A stretch of 64,000 bases of DNA from NCBI GenBank assembly GCA_021831565.1, contig JAKBMM010000005.1, positions 16,998-80,997 on the forward strand, in the 5' to 3' direction. The notes beneath the pieces are model-generated. The model had not been told where the DNA came from and did not search any database. It saw nothing but the letters and a program-made list of their open reading frames with translations. Below are positions 27,142 through 36,086 of the stretch, piece by piece; position 1 is the first letter of the stretch; each line of letters begins with the position of its first letter. The position numbers were made by a program, and so were the translations under genes. This DNA comes from Planctomycetota bacterium (GTDB lineage: Bacteria > Planctomycetota > Phycisphaerae > WQYP01).

Positions 27142-28467
27142 ATGAAAAATTGGCGGAAAATCTCCACCGATGGTTACACGCTCGAAATTCCAGCGGAGTT
27201 TACCAGCGAGATAAGACCGGACGGACATTTGCTGATTCACGATCCTTCCGCAAGTGTGCGGATGGAATTCCGTTTCGCCGACGAGAACGGTCAGGCAGAG
27301 GGATCTGGCCGGGGAAATAGTTCGTCGTCGTCGGACATTCCCATAAGCTCGCGGGAAGCGAGAAGCCAGTTCCAACAATGGTTCCGGGAACTGCCGGTGA
27401 TGGATATTCGGCGGCAACCGCAACTGGTAACGGGCGAGCATCATACGATGGTCACGGCCCAGGGTGTGGCGCGGCCGAAGAACATCACTGGATGGTTGCG
27501 GACCATCCTGAAAGTGAATCCCGATAGCCGGCAGGATTGGCGTTTATGGGCCGTATATGCGGGAGAGAGGACACTGCTGGTGACGGCGCACGGCCCGCGC
27601 CAGATGATGGCGCAGTTCCGCTCCACATTGGACGCCATCACCGCCGGTTTGTGTATCCACCCCGCGGCCGATGGGTTGAAAACGCCGTTTATTGAGGTGG
27701 TCGTGAACCTGGCCCGCCAGCAGGTGGGGGCGTCCTCGATCAGCGCGATCGACGATGACACACTGAGCGTCGGAGGCATGAGAATCAAAGTTTCTCCCCT
27801 GCACCAGACCTACCTGGAGCAACCCGAGGCGCTGGTCGACAACGTCAAACGATTCTTCGACGATCTGCTGGTGGAAAGCACCGACCGGGAGTCCGACGAC
27901 AAGGGGTGGACGGGAGTTCGAAACAGCGTATTTCCGATCCTTCTGCCCCGCTCGCTGGTTGAGTCGATGGGACCGGACGTTGTCCGCGAGGAATGGATTA
28001 ACTCGTTGATGATCTGCTACCAGTTTCGCCACAAGAGCAGCCCGATCACGCGCAGCGATTGCCGGCAATGGGGCGTCGACGGCGAGACGCTTCATGAGCA
28101 CGCCATCAGCAATCTGCTGCGCCGGACGCGCGAATTAAGCATGACCGGCGGTCCCGCGGAAAATTACACCCTTTTCGGTTTCCCCCAGGAAGATTCGCTC
28201 AATTCGTCCCGCATGTTGCTGCCTCTGATTTATCGCCACCTGCGCCCCCATCTGGGCGTCACCTTTTATATGGCCGCGCCGGATCGCGACGTGCTGCTGG
28301 CTTTCGCGGCGGAAGATGAGAAGACCGTTGCCTGGTTGCGGCGGCAGGTGGAAATGCGATACGCCCAGGCGGCCCACCCGCTAAGCGACAAGCTTTTCCT
28401 GGCGACGCCGGACGGCATTGTCGGCGACGTGCAAACACCGGCGCCGGAAAATCCGCCGGAAGATTAA
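27142..28467 (+). CDS. DUF1444-like protein with unknown N-terminal domain
   Basis: Start at MKNWRKISTDGYTLEIPAEF after GGAGGATTCAGAG; C-terminal half (SVFPILLPRSLV...WINSLMICYQFR...FYMAAPDRDVLLAFAAED) resembles DUF1444/YtpQ. Family assignment tentative. Confidence 0.6.
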   Translation: MKNWRKISTDGYTLEIPAEFTSEIRPDGHLLIHDPSASVRMEFRFADENGQAEGSGRGNSSSSSDIPISSREARSQFQQWFRELPVMDIRRQPQLVTGEHHTMVTAQGVARPKNITGWLRTILKVNPDSRQDWRLWAVYAGERTLLVTAHGPRQMMAQFRSTLDAITAGLCIHPAADGLKTPFIEVVVNLARQQVGASSISAIDDDTLSVGGMRIKVSPLHQTYLEQPEALVDNVKRFFDDLLVESTDRESDDKGWTGVRNSVFPILLPRSLVESMGPDVVREEWINSLMICYQFRHKSSPITRSDCRQWGVDGETLHEHAISNLLRRTRELSMTGGPAENYTLFGFPQEDSLNSSRMLLPLIYRHLRPHLGVTFYMAAPDRDVLLAFAAEDEKTVAWLRRQVEMRYAQAAHPLSDKLFLATPDGIVGDVQTPAPENPPED

Positions 28468-28483
28468 GAACCTGTCTCCATAG
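28464..28483. repeat. AAGAGCCTATC-type element, copy E (half element)
   Basis: TTAAGAACCTGTCTCCATAG is 17/20 identical to the reverse complement of copy D (CTAAGATCCTGTCTCAATAG). Confidence 0.5.
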
Positions 28484-28510
28484 ATTATCGAGGCCACGGC
28501 ACCGGCCCGC

Positions 28511-28534
28511 CCCCTGCCTGCCGGCAGGCAGGGG
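28511..28534. repeat. 24-nt perfect palindrome
   Basis: CCCCTGCCTGCCGGCAGGCAGGGG. Confidence 0.85.
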
Positions 28535-28768
28535 TTCCCACCCGCCCGAATCAGGAAAAAGCCCTCGAAGATGATGAATCAGCCTGATTTTTACGGTTAT
28601 TTTCGTCACGCCCGGGAAGATCGCCGCGTCGTCACCGTCCACCGAAGGACCTGGCGGATATTTTGCGGAAAGTGCGCTATAATAAAGTTGTGATTATGGG
28701 TTGTCGGGTCAAAAGTGTTCTATGTTTGTTGAGCGCCTGCTGACCGGATGCAAGCATGAGGCGGTCTG

Positions 28769-29644
28769 ATGGCGTCGTCCAAAAGTTTTCTCCAGCGCAC
28801 CCTTCGCGATGGCCGCAAGGTTCATCTTCGATTTTTTTATATGTTTGTATTTGCCGTGTTGCACATCCTCGCGCTGGTCGCTTTTCTCCCAATGTTCGTG
28901 AATCTTTCGGCTCTGGCGGTTTTTGCCGTCATGGCCTGGCTTTCCGGAGGGCTGGGCGTGACGCTCGGTTATCACCGGTTGCTTACGCACAGAAGTTTTG
29001 TCACCTATAAACCTATTGAATACGCGCTGGCCATTTTCGCGTGTCTCGCCTGGCAGGGAGGACCGGTGCAATGGGTGGGAACCCATCGCCTGCATCATAG
29101 CGAATCCGACGAACCGGGTGATCCGCATTCACCGCGCGATGGATTCACCTGGTCGCATATCCTGTGGATTGTTCACTCCGGGCGGCCGGGCGATGATCCG
29201 CGCCAACTCACGAAAGACATCCAGCGGGATCCGGTCTTGTGTTGGATAAACCGTTATTGGTATCTGCCGCAGTTTTTGCTGGCCCTGCTGCTGTTTGTTC
29301 TTGGCTGGAAATGGCTCGGTTCGCCCGCCGGTGGATTATCATGGGTGCTCTGGGGAGTCTGCGTACGTGTGGTGGTCATGTACCATGCGACATGGTTCGT
29401 TAATTCCGCGGCGCACACCTGGGGATATCGGAATTTTCCAACCAAAGACAACTCGCGCAACAACTGGTGGGTGGCGCTGCTGTCTTTCGGCGAGGGTTGG
29501 CATAACAATCATCATGCCCAGCAGCGTTCCGCTGCGCATGGGATGCGCTGGTATGAGGTTGATCTGACCTATTGGACCATTCTGTTCATGCGCGCCTGCG
29601 GTCTGGCCTGGAAGGTGGTCAAACCCCAGCGCCCCGGCGCATAA
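28769..29644 (+). CDS. Acyl-CoA/acyl-lipid delta-9-type fatty acid desaturase
   Basis: Histidine boxes HRLLTHRSF, GTHRLHHSESDEPGDPHSP, GWHNNHHA. Confidence 0.92.
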   Translation: MASSKSFLQRTLRDGRKVHLRFFYMFVFAVLHILALVAFLPMFVNLSALAVFAVMAWLSGGLGVTLGYHRLLTHRSFVTYKPIEYALAIFACLAWQGGPVQWVGTHRLHHSESDEPGDPHSPRDGFTWSHILWIVHSGRPGDDPRQLTKDIQRDPVLCWINRYWYLPQFLLALLLFVLGWKWLGSPAGGLSWVLWGVCVRVVVMYHATWFVNSAAHTWGYRNFPTKDNSRNNWWVALLSFGEGWHNNHHAQQRSAAHGMRWYEVDLTYWTILFMRACGLAWKVVKPQRPGA

Positions 29645-29665
29645 CGCCATACGTTATCAGTTTTT
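29641..29665 (+). terminator. Weak intrinsic terminator after the desaturase gene
   Basis: ATAACG-CCATA-CGTTAT followed by CAGTTTTT. Confidence 0.5.
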
Positions 29666-30505
29666 AGGCAGTCCCTTGCCGTCGTCGGCGTCGTAGGCGC
29701 CGTCCCGCTCGGTCCCGCACAGATCGCACCGGGCTACGCTGAGCGCTTTGCCGGAGGACTCGTCCACGCTTGCCAGAATGCCGCATAAGCGGGGATCGCC
29801 GGTGGCTATTTCAAAGAAAAACGGCATCCCCGTAAGTAGATGTTTGAGCACGCGGTCTTTTCGCCGGCCCAAGACGCTCTCATACGGGCCGGTCATGCCC
29901 AAATCGGAGACAAAAGCCGTGCCGCCGGGCAGGACGCGGGCGTCGGCGGTTGGCGTATGGGTGTGGGTTCCGAAATTAATCGATACCCGCCCGTCGAGGT
30001 GCCAGCCCATGGCGATTTTTTCGCTGCTGGCCTCGGCATGGAAATCCACGATCCGTACCCGCACGGCGCGGGGAATTTCATCCAATATGCGGTCGATGGC
30101 CTGGAAAGGGTCGTCGATGGGATTCATGTGCAGACGTCCCATCACTTGCGTGATCGCCACCGCCGTGCCGCGGCGCGATTGGATCACCGTCCAGCCCTTG
30201 CCCGTCGCCCGGGCGGGATAGTTTCCCGGTCGGATCAGGCGGTCGGACGATTCCAGAATCGGCATGATCTCCCGTTTACGATAAGTGTGATCGCCCAGGG
30301 TGCAGATATCCACACCGGTGCGCAATATTTTTTCAAACAGCGGAGGGGTAAGACCGGAACCCCCGGCGGCATTTTCAGCATTGGCCACCACCAGATCGAT
30401 CTGTTCGCGTTCAATCAACGACGGCAGAAGTTCCGCCATCACCTGGCGGCCCGGTTTGCCAACGATGTCGCCGATGCACAATATTTTCAGGGGCAAGACC
30501 CCCAT
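29657..30505 (-). CDS. TIGR00282/YmdB-family metallophosphoesterase
   Basis: KILCIGDIVGKPGRQVM; VVANAENAAGGSGLTPPLFEKI; DFHAEASSEKIAMGWHLDGRVSINFGTHTHTPTADARVLPGGTAFVSDLGMTGPYESVLG. Confidence 0.93.
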   Translation of the reverse strand: MGVLPLKILCIGDIVGKPGRQVMAELLPSLIEREQIDLVVANAENAAGGSGLTPPLFEKILRTGVDICTLGDHTYRKREIMPILESSDRLIRPGNYPARATGKGWTVIQSRRGTAVAITQVMGRLHMNPIDDPFQAIDRILDEIPRAVRVRIVDFHAEASSEKIAMGWHLDGRVSINFGTHTHTPTADARVLPGGTAFVSDLGMTGPYESVLGRRKDRVLKHLLTGMPFFFEIATGDPRLCGILASVDESSGKALSVARCDLCGTERDGAYDADDGKGLPKN

Positions 30506-30596
30506 CCTTTCCAGGGTTTGCCGTGGACAGGCACACCAGCCGATTATGCTACCGCTTCCGCTGGCGCAAGGGAAATGACGCAACCGTTCTTTATCT

Positions 30597-32552
30597 CTAC
30601 CCGCCGGAAGCGGCGCCCGTCTTTTGCCTTCGCCGCCGCGGCGCGCCGTTTTCTTGAATGGCCCTGGCAATAATGGATTCTATGCCGCCGGTCTCGTATA
30701 GATTGGTGCTGATAAACTTCCCATTCGGACCAATCAGATATAACTGCGGGATGGCGCTCGGGTAATCATCCGCAATAGAGTGCCGCCTCAGGCCACTGCC
30801 TGCAACCGCCTGTAGCCAGGGAATCTTTTTGGCGGCCACATATTTTCGCGCCCACTTCAGATGCGTATCGTACGTGATGGAAATGATCACCAGCTTGCCC
30901 GACTTGCCAAACCGGTCATATATTCGCTTCAATCGTGGCGTCAAAGCGCGGCAGAACTCGCACCACGATGCCCAGAAATCCAAAAGCACAAATTTACCTC
31001 TGAATTGGGACAGGCTCAGAGTTCCGCGGCCGGCAAGCTTCCGGAGCGTGAACGGCGGCGCCACACCGCCGTCTTGGGGGTTATTCAGACGAAACATGGG
31101 TATGGCCCCAATATCAATGGGCGTAGGTTTAACCCCTACGGCAGCCGGCGGCACGGTTACACAAGCCGTGGCCAAGGCCAGATCCGGCAACCTCCAACTT
31201 TTGGCATTATGGGCGAAGCAATAAAAATCATATTTTCCGGGTGGTACGTGCGGGACAAGGAAAGTTCCATGCGGCCCAATCGATATCGGGATCAGGTTAC
31301 CTTCATGCGCCCGGTAGAATCGCCCGGCGGCGGTTTTCAGCCAGTGTTTCATCCAGACTTTTCTGCGTGACCGGCTTAGGGTGAACCAATTGCCCGGGAA
31401 GGGGATTGGCGGCTGGTGAAAATTCAATTGTGCCGCCAGGGAATACTGCGTGCCGGCGGGCGGCCTGGAACCGGCGGGCCAGACTATTCGGCCCGTGATC
31501 GTACGGCCGCCACGGAGCTTTACCTTCCGCACCTGATCAGTCACGTTGACCTTTACCTTACGCCCCTGATCAAGCACTATGCCGGAATAGCGCTTGATAT
31601 CAATGACAGATTTCCCGTCCGGCGTCCGCCATTGGGATTCCGTCGCCAGACTGCCGGAAGTGCGGACGCAGTCAATGGTGAATTTTCCGGCCGGGATAGG
31701 CTTGTCGATGGAAATATGGGAAATGACAATGTTCTCGGTGAAAAGCCCTCGCCATGGCCCTATGGGCCTCGAGATGCCCGTTTTTTCAATCGCCACCGGT
31801 AAAAATATCTTTCGCCCGGACGGAAGTTGAAATGTCCGGTAGTTAATCCGGCTTAGGCGAATATATGCTCCGGGATAGCGGAACTGCTTTGCTGTCCAGC
31901 CGGTCACCAGTGGATGGGGCATCCCACCGCCGATCGTAAACCTGACCTGCGCGGGAGTACCATTAACTGCACCCAAGATGCAGCCTTGCAGTCCGCGGCC
32001 CGGGCCCGTCATTCCGCAACTCCGAACTGCACGGCAGCGATTGAAGACCGACTGGGGATTCCGTGCCATTCGCGCGAGATTCACCCACCACCAGTGCGGC
32101 GTTTGAAGACGCCATGAAAAATAAGGCGCCAGTGGTGCCAGAGGTTCCAGGATGGGGTTTTGCATACCGGGCGTCGCAAAATAGATCGGATGCGTAGGCT
32201 CAATGGTCAGAAAATGGGGAATACGGTTCAACATACGATAATGTCTGCCGTTATCTGTAACCAGAACGTCGAAATGGGCTTTCGGGGCTGATTGCTGAAA
32301 GTCGATGCGGTATTTTATCCCCTCTCCCCAGTATTCGTAACGTTGCGTGAAAGTCTCTTTCTTGCCTTTCACCGTCGTTACCGTGCTATGGGCTACGGCC
32401 TGAAAATGAATGGTTTTAACATGCGTGTATTGCCGTGCCTGCCAGAGCAGGGCTTGCGCAACAGGATTGGGTTGCGTTGGGGGAGACGCCGCACGGGCGC
32501 GAGGCGCAAGCATCCCCCCGACAATCCCGGCGGCAAGCCAGAATTTCATCAT
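30597..32552 (-). CDS. Secreted protein with C-terminal TlpA/thioredoxin-like redoxin domain
   Basis: Signal peptide; C-terminal FRGKFVLLDFWASWCEFCRALTPRLKRIY (WCxxC). Confidence 0.85.
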   Translation of the reverse strand: MMKFWLAAGIVGGMLAPRARAASPPTQPNPVAQALLWQARQYTHVKTIHFQAVAHSTVTTVKGKKETFTQRYEYWGEGIKYRIDFQQSAPKAHFDVLVTDNGRHYRMLNRIPHFLTIEPTHPIYFATPGMQNPILEPLAPLAPYFSWRLQTPHWWWVNLARMARNPQSVFNRCRAVRSCGMTGPGRGLQGCILGAVNGTPAQVRFTIGGGMPHPLVTGWTAKQFRYPGAYIRLSRINYRTFQLPSGRKIFLPVAIEKTGISRPIGPWRGLFTENIVISHISIDKPIPAGKFTIDCVRTSGSLATESQWRTPDGKSVIDIKRYSGIVLDQGRKVKVNVTDQVRKVKLRGGRTITGRIVWPAGSRPPAGTQYSLAAQLNFHQPPIPFPGNWFTLSRSRRKVWMKHWLKTAAGRFYRAHEGNLIPISIGPHGTFLVPHVPPGKYDFYCFAHNAKSWRLPDLALATACVTVPPAAVGVKPTPIDIGAIPMFRLNNPQDGGVAPPFTLRKLAGRGTLSLSQFRGKFVLLDFWASWCEFCRALTPRLKRIYDRFGKSGKLVIISITYDTHLKWARKYVAAKKIPWLQAVAGSGLRRHSIADDYPSAIPQLYLIGPNGKFISTNLYETGGIESIIARAIQENGAPRRRRQKTGAASGG

Positions 32553-32815
32553 GATAAGAACTCCTCCATACGAAGCGATTCCCGCAGCCGCAAAAGGGGC
32601 TTGCGGCCACCCACCTGAATTCGAAACTGATTGTAACCTCGTCCCATAACAATATCAAGATGATAGATCCGAGGTTGGCTTGCTCGGAGGAGAGTTTGAC
32701 AATAGCATCATGTTGCGAGCTGTCGGGACCGGCCAGAGGCGAAAAGTCCTGGCGCCGCCGGCAGTATGTTCATGGCGCTGCGAACCGCACTGCTTTAGAC
32801 ACGCTGGAGTTCGGT

Positions 32816-34096
32816 ATGCCCTATACGATGGAAAAAGGCGGAAACCTTCTGTTGGAGAATCCACTCTCCACACCGGAGCTTTCCACCAATTCCAACCTGT
32901 GGACGTTGAATTTCGGACCGCAGCACCCGGCCACTCATACCGTGATCCGGCTGGTGATGGAAATTGACGGGGAACGCGTGGTTCGCGTGTTGCCGGTGAT
33001 CGGCTATCTTCATAGCGGCTTTGAGAAAAACGCCGAGGTTCTCGATTACAACCAGTACACAACCATTGTGGACCGGATGGATTACCTGGCGCCCATCGGC
33101 AACGAAATGGCGTGGATACGGGCGAGCGAAACCCTTTTCGGGGTGGACCCCACGCCACGGTGCAAGGTTTACCGCACCATTCTGGGCGAGCTGGCGCGCA
33201 TCCAGAGCCACCTGCTGTGCGTGGGCGCCGCCGCCCTGGACCTCGGCGCCTTTACCGCATTTCTCTTCGGCTTTAACGAACGGGAAATGATTTACGACAT
33301 CATGGAATACGTGACCGGTTCGCGTTTCCACACCAGTTGGTGCCGTGTCGGCGGAACCATGACGGATGCCGACGACAAAATCTTCCGCCCCCTGGTCAAA
33401 AGATTCATCAATGAATCGCTGCCGCGCGCCATCGCGGATATTGAAAAACTGCTTAACCGGCTGCGCATTTTTATCGACCGCACCCAGGGCATCGGCGTGA
33501 TCAGCAAAGAGGAAGCGTTGCGCTGGAGCCTCAGCGGCCCGCTGGCCCGGGCCAGCGGCGTGATGCGCGACGTTCGCAAGGACGATCCTTACTGGTGCTT
33601 CCAGGACAACTGGGACGGCAAGGGCGCGCCGGCGGTGCGATTCCAGTCGCCGATCATGCACACGGGCGACGTGCTGGCGCGCTACCTGGTTCGCCTGGAG
33701 GAAATTAAGCAGTCCATGAACATTATCCGCCAACTCATAGACGATATCCCCGGCGGACCGATGAACGTAAGCCCGGAAGGCAAGGAAGTTCTGCCGCCGA
33801 AATCGCAGGTGTACGGAAGCATTGAGGGGCTGATTCAACACTTTGAAATGGTGATGACCAATCGCGGCTTTCAACCGCCCGTGGGGGAAATCTACGGGTG
33901 CTGCGAAACCGCCAACGGTGAACTGGGGTATTATCTGGTCAGCGACGGCGGAAAAAATCCGTGGCGCGCCCGCACCCGCCCGCCATCGTTTATTCATCTA
34001 AGCGTGTTGCCGAAGATGATGGAAGGCCACATGATTTCCGATGTGGTCGCGGTGCTGGGCAGTTTGAACATCATCGCCGCCGAATTGGATCGTTGA
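32816..34096 (+). CDS. nuoD: NADH-quinone oxidoreductase subunit D
   Basis: LNFGPQHPATHTVIRLVMEIDGE; GYLHSGFEKNAE; YYLVSDGGKNPWRARTRPPSFIHLSVLPKMMEGHMISDVVAVLGSLNIIAAELDR. Confidence 0.96.
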   Translation: MPYTMEKGGNLLLENPLSTPELSTNSNLWTLNFGPQHPATHTVIRLVMEIDGERVVRVLPVIGYLHSGFEKNAEVLDYNQYTTIVDRMDYLAPIGNEMAWIRASETLFGVDPTPRCKVYRTILGELARIQSHLLCVGAAALDLGAFTAFLFGFNEREMIYDIMEYVTGSRFHTSWCRVGGTMTDADDKIFRPLVKRFINESLPRAIADIEKLLNRLRIFIDRTQGIGVISKEEALRWSLSGPLARASGVMRDVRKDDPYWCFQDNWDGKGAPAVRFQSPIMHTGDVLARYLVRLEEIKQSMNIIRQLIDDIPGGPMNVSPEGKEVLPPKSQVYGSIEGLIQHFEMVMTNRGFQPPVGEIYGCCETANGELGYYLVSDGGKNPWRARTRPPSFIHLSVLPKMMEGHMISDVVAVLGSLNIIAAELDR

Positions 34097-34113
34097 AACC
34101 GCGGGGAAGCATC

Positions 34114-34641
34114 ATGGCCTGGATCGTGGAAGACCGTTTGAAGCCGTATTCACCGACGCGATCGGAACCGTACCTTTCCCCCGCCATCAGGAAGCAGGTG
34201 GAGGAAAAGTACTTCCCGCGTTACCCGGACAAACGGGCCGCGCTGCTGCCGTTGTTTCACATTATCATGCACGAATATGGTTACATTGCTCCGCAGGCGA
34301 TCGATGAAGCGGCGGAATTTCTCGGCCTGGCGCGGGCGCAAGTGCAGGATGCCGTCACATTTTACGAGGAATTTCGCCTTCAGCCGAGCGGAACCTACGT
34401 GATCAACGTGTGTCGGTCCATATCCTGCGAGTTATTGGGTTATCGCGCCGTGCTGGAGAAGATTCGCCAGACGTTCGGAATCGATCCGGGTGAAACTACC
34501 GCGGATCACAAAATAACCGTACAGGAAGTGGAATGTCTGGGCGCCTGCGAACAGGCCCCTTGCGCCCTGGTCAATGAAGAACTGCACGGTTGCCTCCAAC
34601 CGGAGGAATTCGTCCGGCGTTTGCAAGAGTTGTCCCGCTAG
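34114..34641 (+). CDS. nuoE: NADH-quinone oxidoreductase subunit E (24 kDa)
   Basis: FHIIMHEYGYIAPQAIDEAAEFL; TFYEEFRLQPSGTYVINVCRSISCELLG; VECLGACEQAPCALVNEELHG. Confidence 0.95.
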   Translation: MAWIVEDRLKPYSPTRSEPYLSPAIRKQVEEKYFPRYPDKRAALLPLFHIIMHEYGYIAPQAIDEAAEFLGLARAQVQDAVTFYEEFRLQPSGTYVINVCRSISCELLGYRAVLEKIRQTFGIDPGETTADHKITVQEVECLGACEQAPCALVNEELHGCLQPEEFVRRLQELSR

Positions 34642-34678
34642 CTGGCGGGTCCGCCAGCACGAAAAGGAAAGGTCATCC

Positions 34679-35992
34679 ATGGCTTTTGCCGGTCCTGTTT
34701 TGCTCAAGCGAATTCCCGCCGATCCGGCGCAGCGCAAGCTGCACCGCTGGGCCGATTATGTCGCCACCGGCGGCTACGAAGGGTTCCAAAAAGCCCGGTC
34801 CATACCGCCGGAGGACGTCATCAAGCTGGTGATCGAATCAGGTCTGCGCGGCCGCGGCGGCGCCGGCTTTCCCTGCGGAACCAAGTGGACCTTCCTGCCT
34901 AAAGACGTGCATCCACGCTACCTGGCGGTGAATTTCGACGAATCCGAGCCGGGAACGTTCAAAGATCGCTACCTGATCGATCATGATCCGCACGTTCTGC
35001 TGGAGGGCATCGCGATCGCCGCGTACGCCAATCGCATTACCACCAGCTACATCTATATCCGCGGCGAATACCACCGCCAGGCGAAGGTGCTCGAAGAGGC
35101 CATCGCCGAAGCCTACGCCCACGGTGTTTTCGGCGGGAAACATCCGGGAACCGACATCATCCACAACTGTTACGTGCATCGCGGCGCGGGGGCCTATATC
35201 TGCGGGGAAGAAACGGGGCTGCTCGAATCGCTCGAGGGCAAGCGTGGCTGGCCGCGCATTAAGCCGCCGTTCCCCGCCGTGGCCGGCGCGTTCGCCAAGC
35301 CGACCATCATCAACAACGTGGAAACCCTGGCTTGCCTGCCGCACATCATGCTCAATGGCGCCGCCTGGTTCAAGAGCATGGGCACGCCGAGTTCCGCCGG
35401 GCCGAAGCTTTTCGGCGTCAGCGGCCACGTCCATAAGCCCGGCGTATTTGAAAACGAGTTGGGCGTCAAAATGTCGGCGCTTATTGAAAAACACGCCGGC
35501 GGCGTCAAGGGCGGAAAATACAAGGCGGCCATTCCCGGCGGCGTATCGATGGGTATTCTGGGAACCGATCAGTACGACGCCGAGTTGGATTTCGACATCG
35601 GTAAAAAATACAACGTGCTCGGCTTGGGCACCGCCGGCGTGATTGTGATGAACGACCAGACCGATCTGGTGCTGGCGCTGCGCAACATCGTACGGTTTTT
35701 CGCCCACGAAAGCTGCGGGCAGTGTACGCCTTGCCGCGAAGGCACGGCTTGGATGCACAAAATCCTCAACCGCATCGCGGCCGGCTTCGGCAAGCCGCGG
35801 GATTTTGATCTGTTGATGGAGGTGGCATTGAGCATGGGCGCCATGCCCGGAACGACCATTTGCGGCTTGGCCGACGGCGCCAACTGGGCGGTTCGCACCT
35901 TCCTGCAGAAGTTCCCGGAGGAATTCAAGGCGCGGCTCAAGTCGCCGCAAGTGCAGGGGGTGAATCTCGCACCGGTCGCAGCGACGGTGTAA
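34679..35992 (+). CDS. nuoF: NADH-quinone oxidoreductase subunit F (NADH-binding)
   Basis: GLRGRGGAGFPCGTKWTF; VNFDESEPGTFKDRYL; GAGAYICGEETGLLESLEGKRGWPR; ESCGQCTPCREGT. Confidence 0.97.
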   Translation: MAFAGPVLLKRIPADPAQRKLHRWADYVATGGYEGFQKARSIPPEDVIKLVIESGLRGRGGAGFPCGTKWTFLPKDVHPRYLAVNFDESEPGTFKDRYLIDHDPHVLLEGIAIAAYANRITTSYIYIRGEYHRQAKVLEEAIAEAYAHGVFGGKHPGTDIIHNCYVHRGAGAYICGEETGLLESLEGKRGWPRIKPPFPAVAGAFAKPTIINNVETLACLPHIMLNGAAWFKSMGTPSSAGPKLFGVSGHVHKPGVFENELGVKMSALIEKHAGGVKGGKYKAAIPGGVSMGILGTDQYDAELDFDIGKKYNVLGLGTAGVIVMNDQTDLVLALRNIVRFFAHESCGQCTPCREGTAWMHKILNRIAAGFGKPRDFDLLMEVALSMGAMPGTTICGLADGANWAVRTFLQKFPEEFKARLKSPQVQGVNLAPVAATV

Positions 35993-36086
35993 CCGGGACG
36001 GATGAGGCTCAATCCGCCGCCGACCGCGGAGCAGGTTCAACACTTTGGGTATAATTTCCCGTTTCTGACAATCGAAGGATTTCCCT

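Noticed and set aside
32795-33997. 400-aa ORF antisense to nuoD
   Set aside because: Antisense shadow; nuoD on the plus strand is certain.
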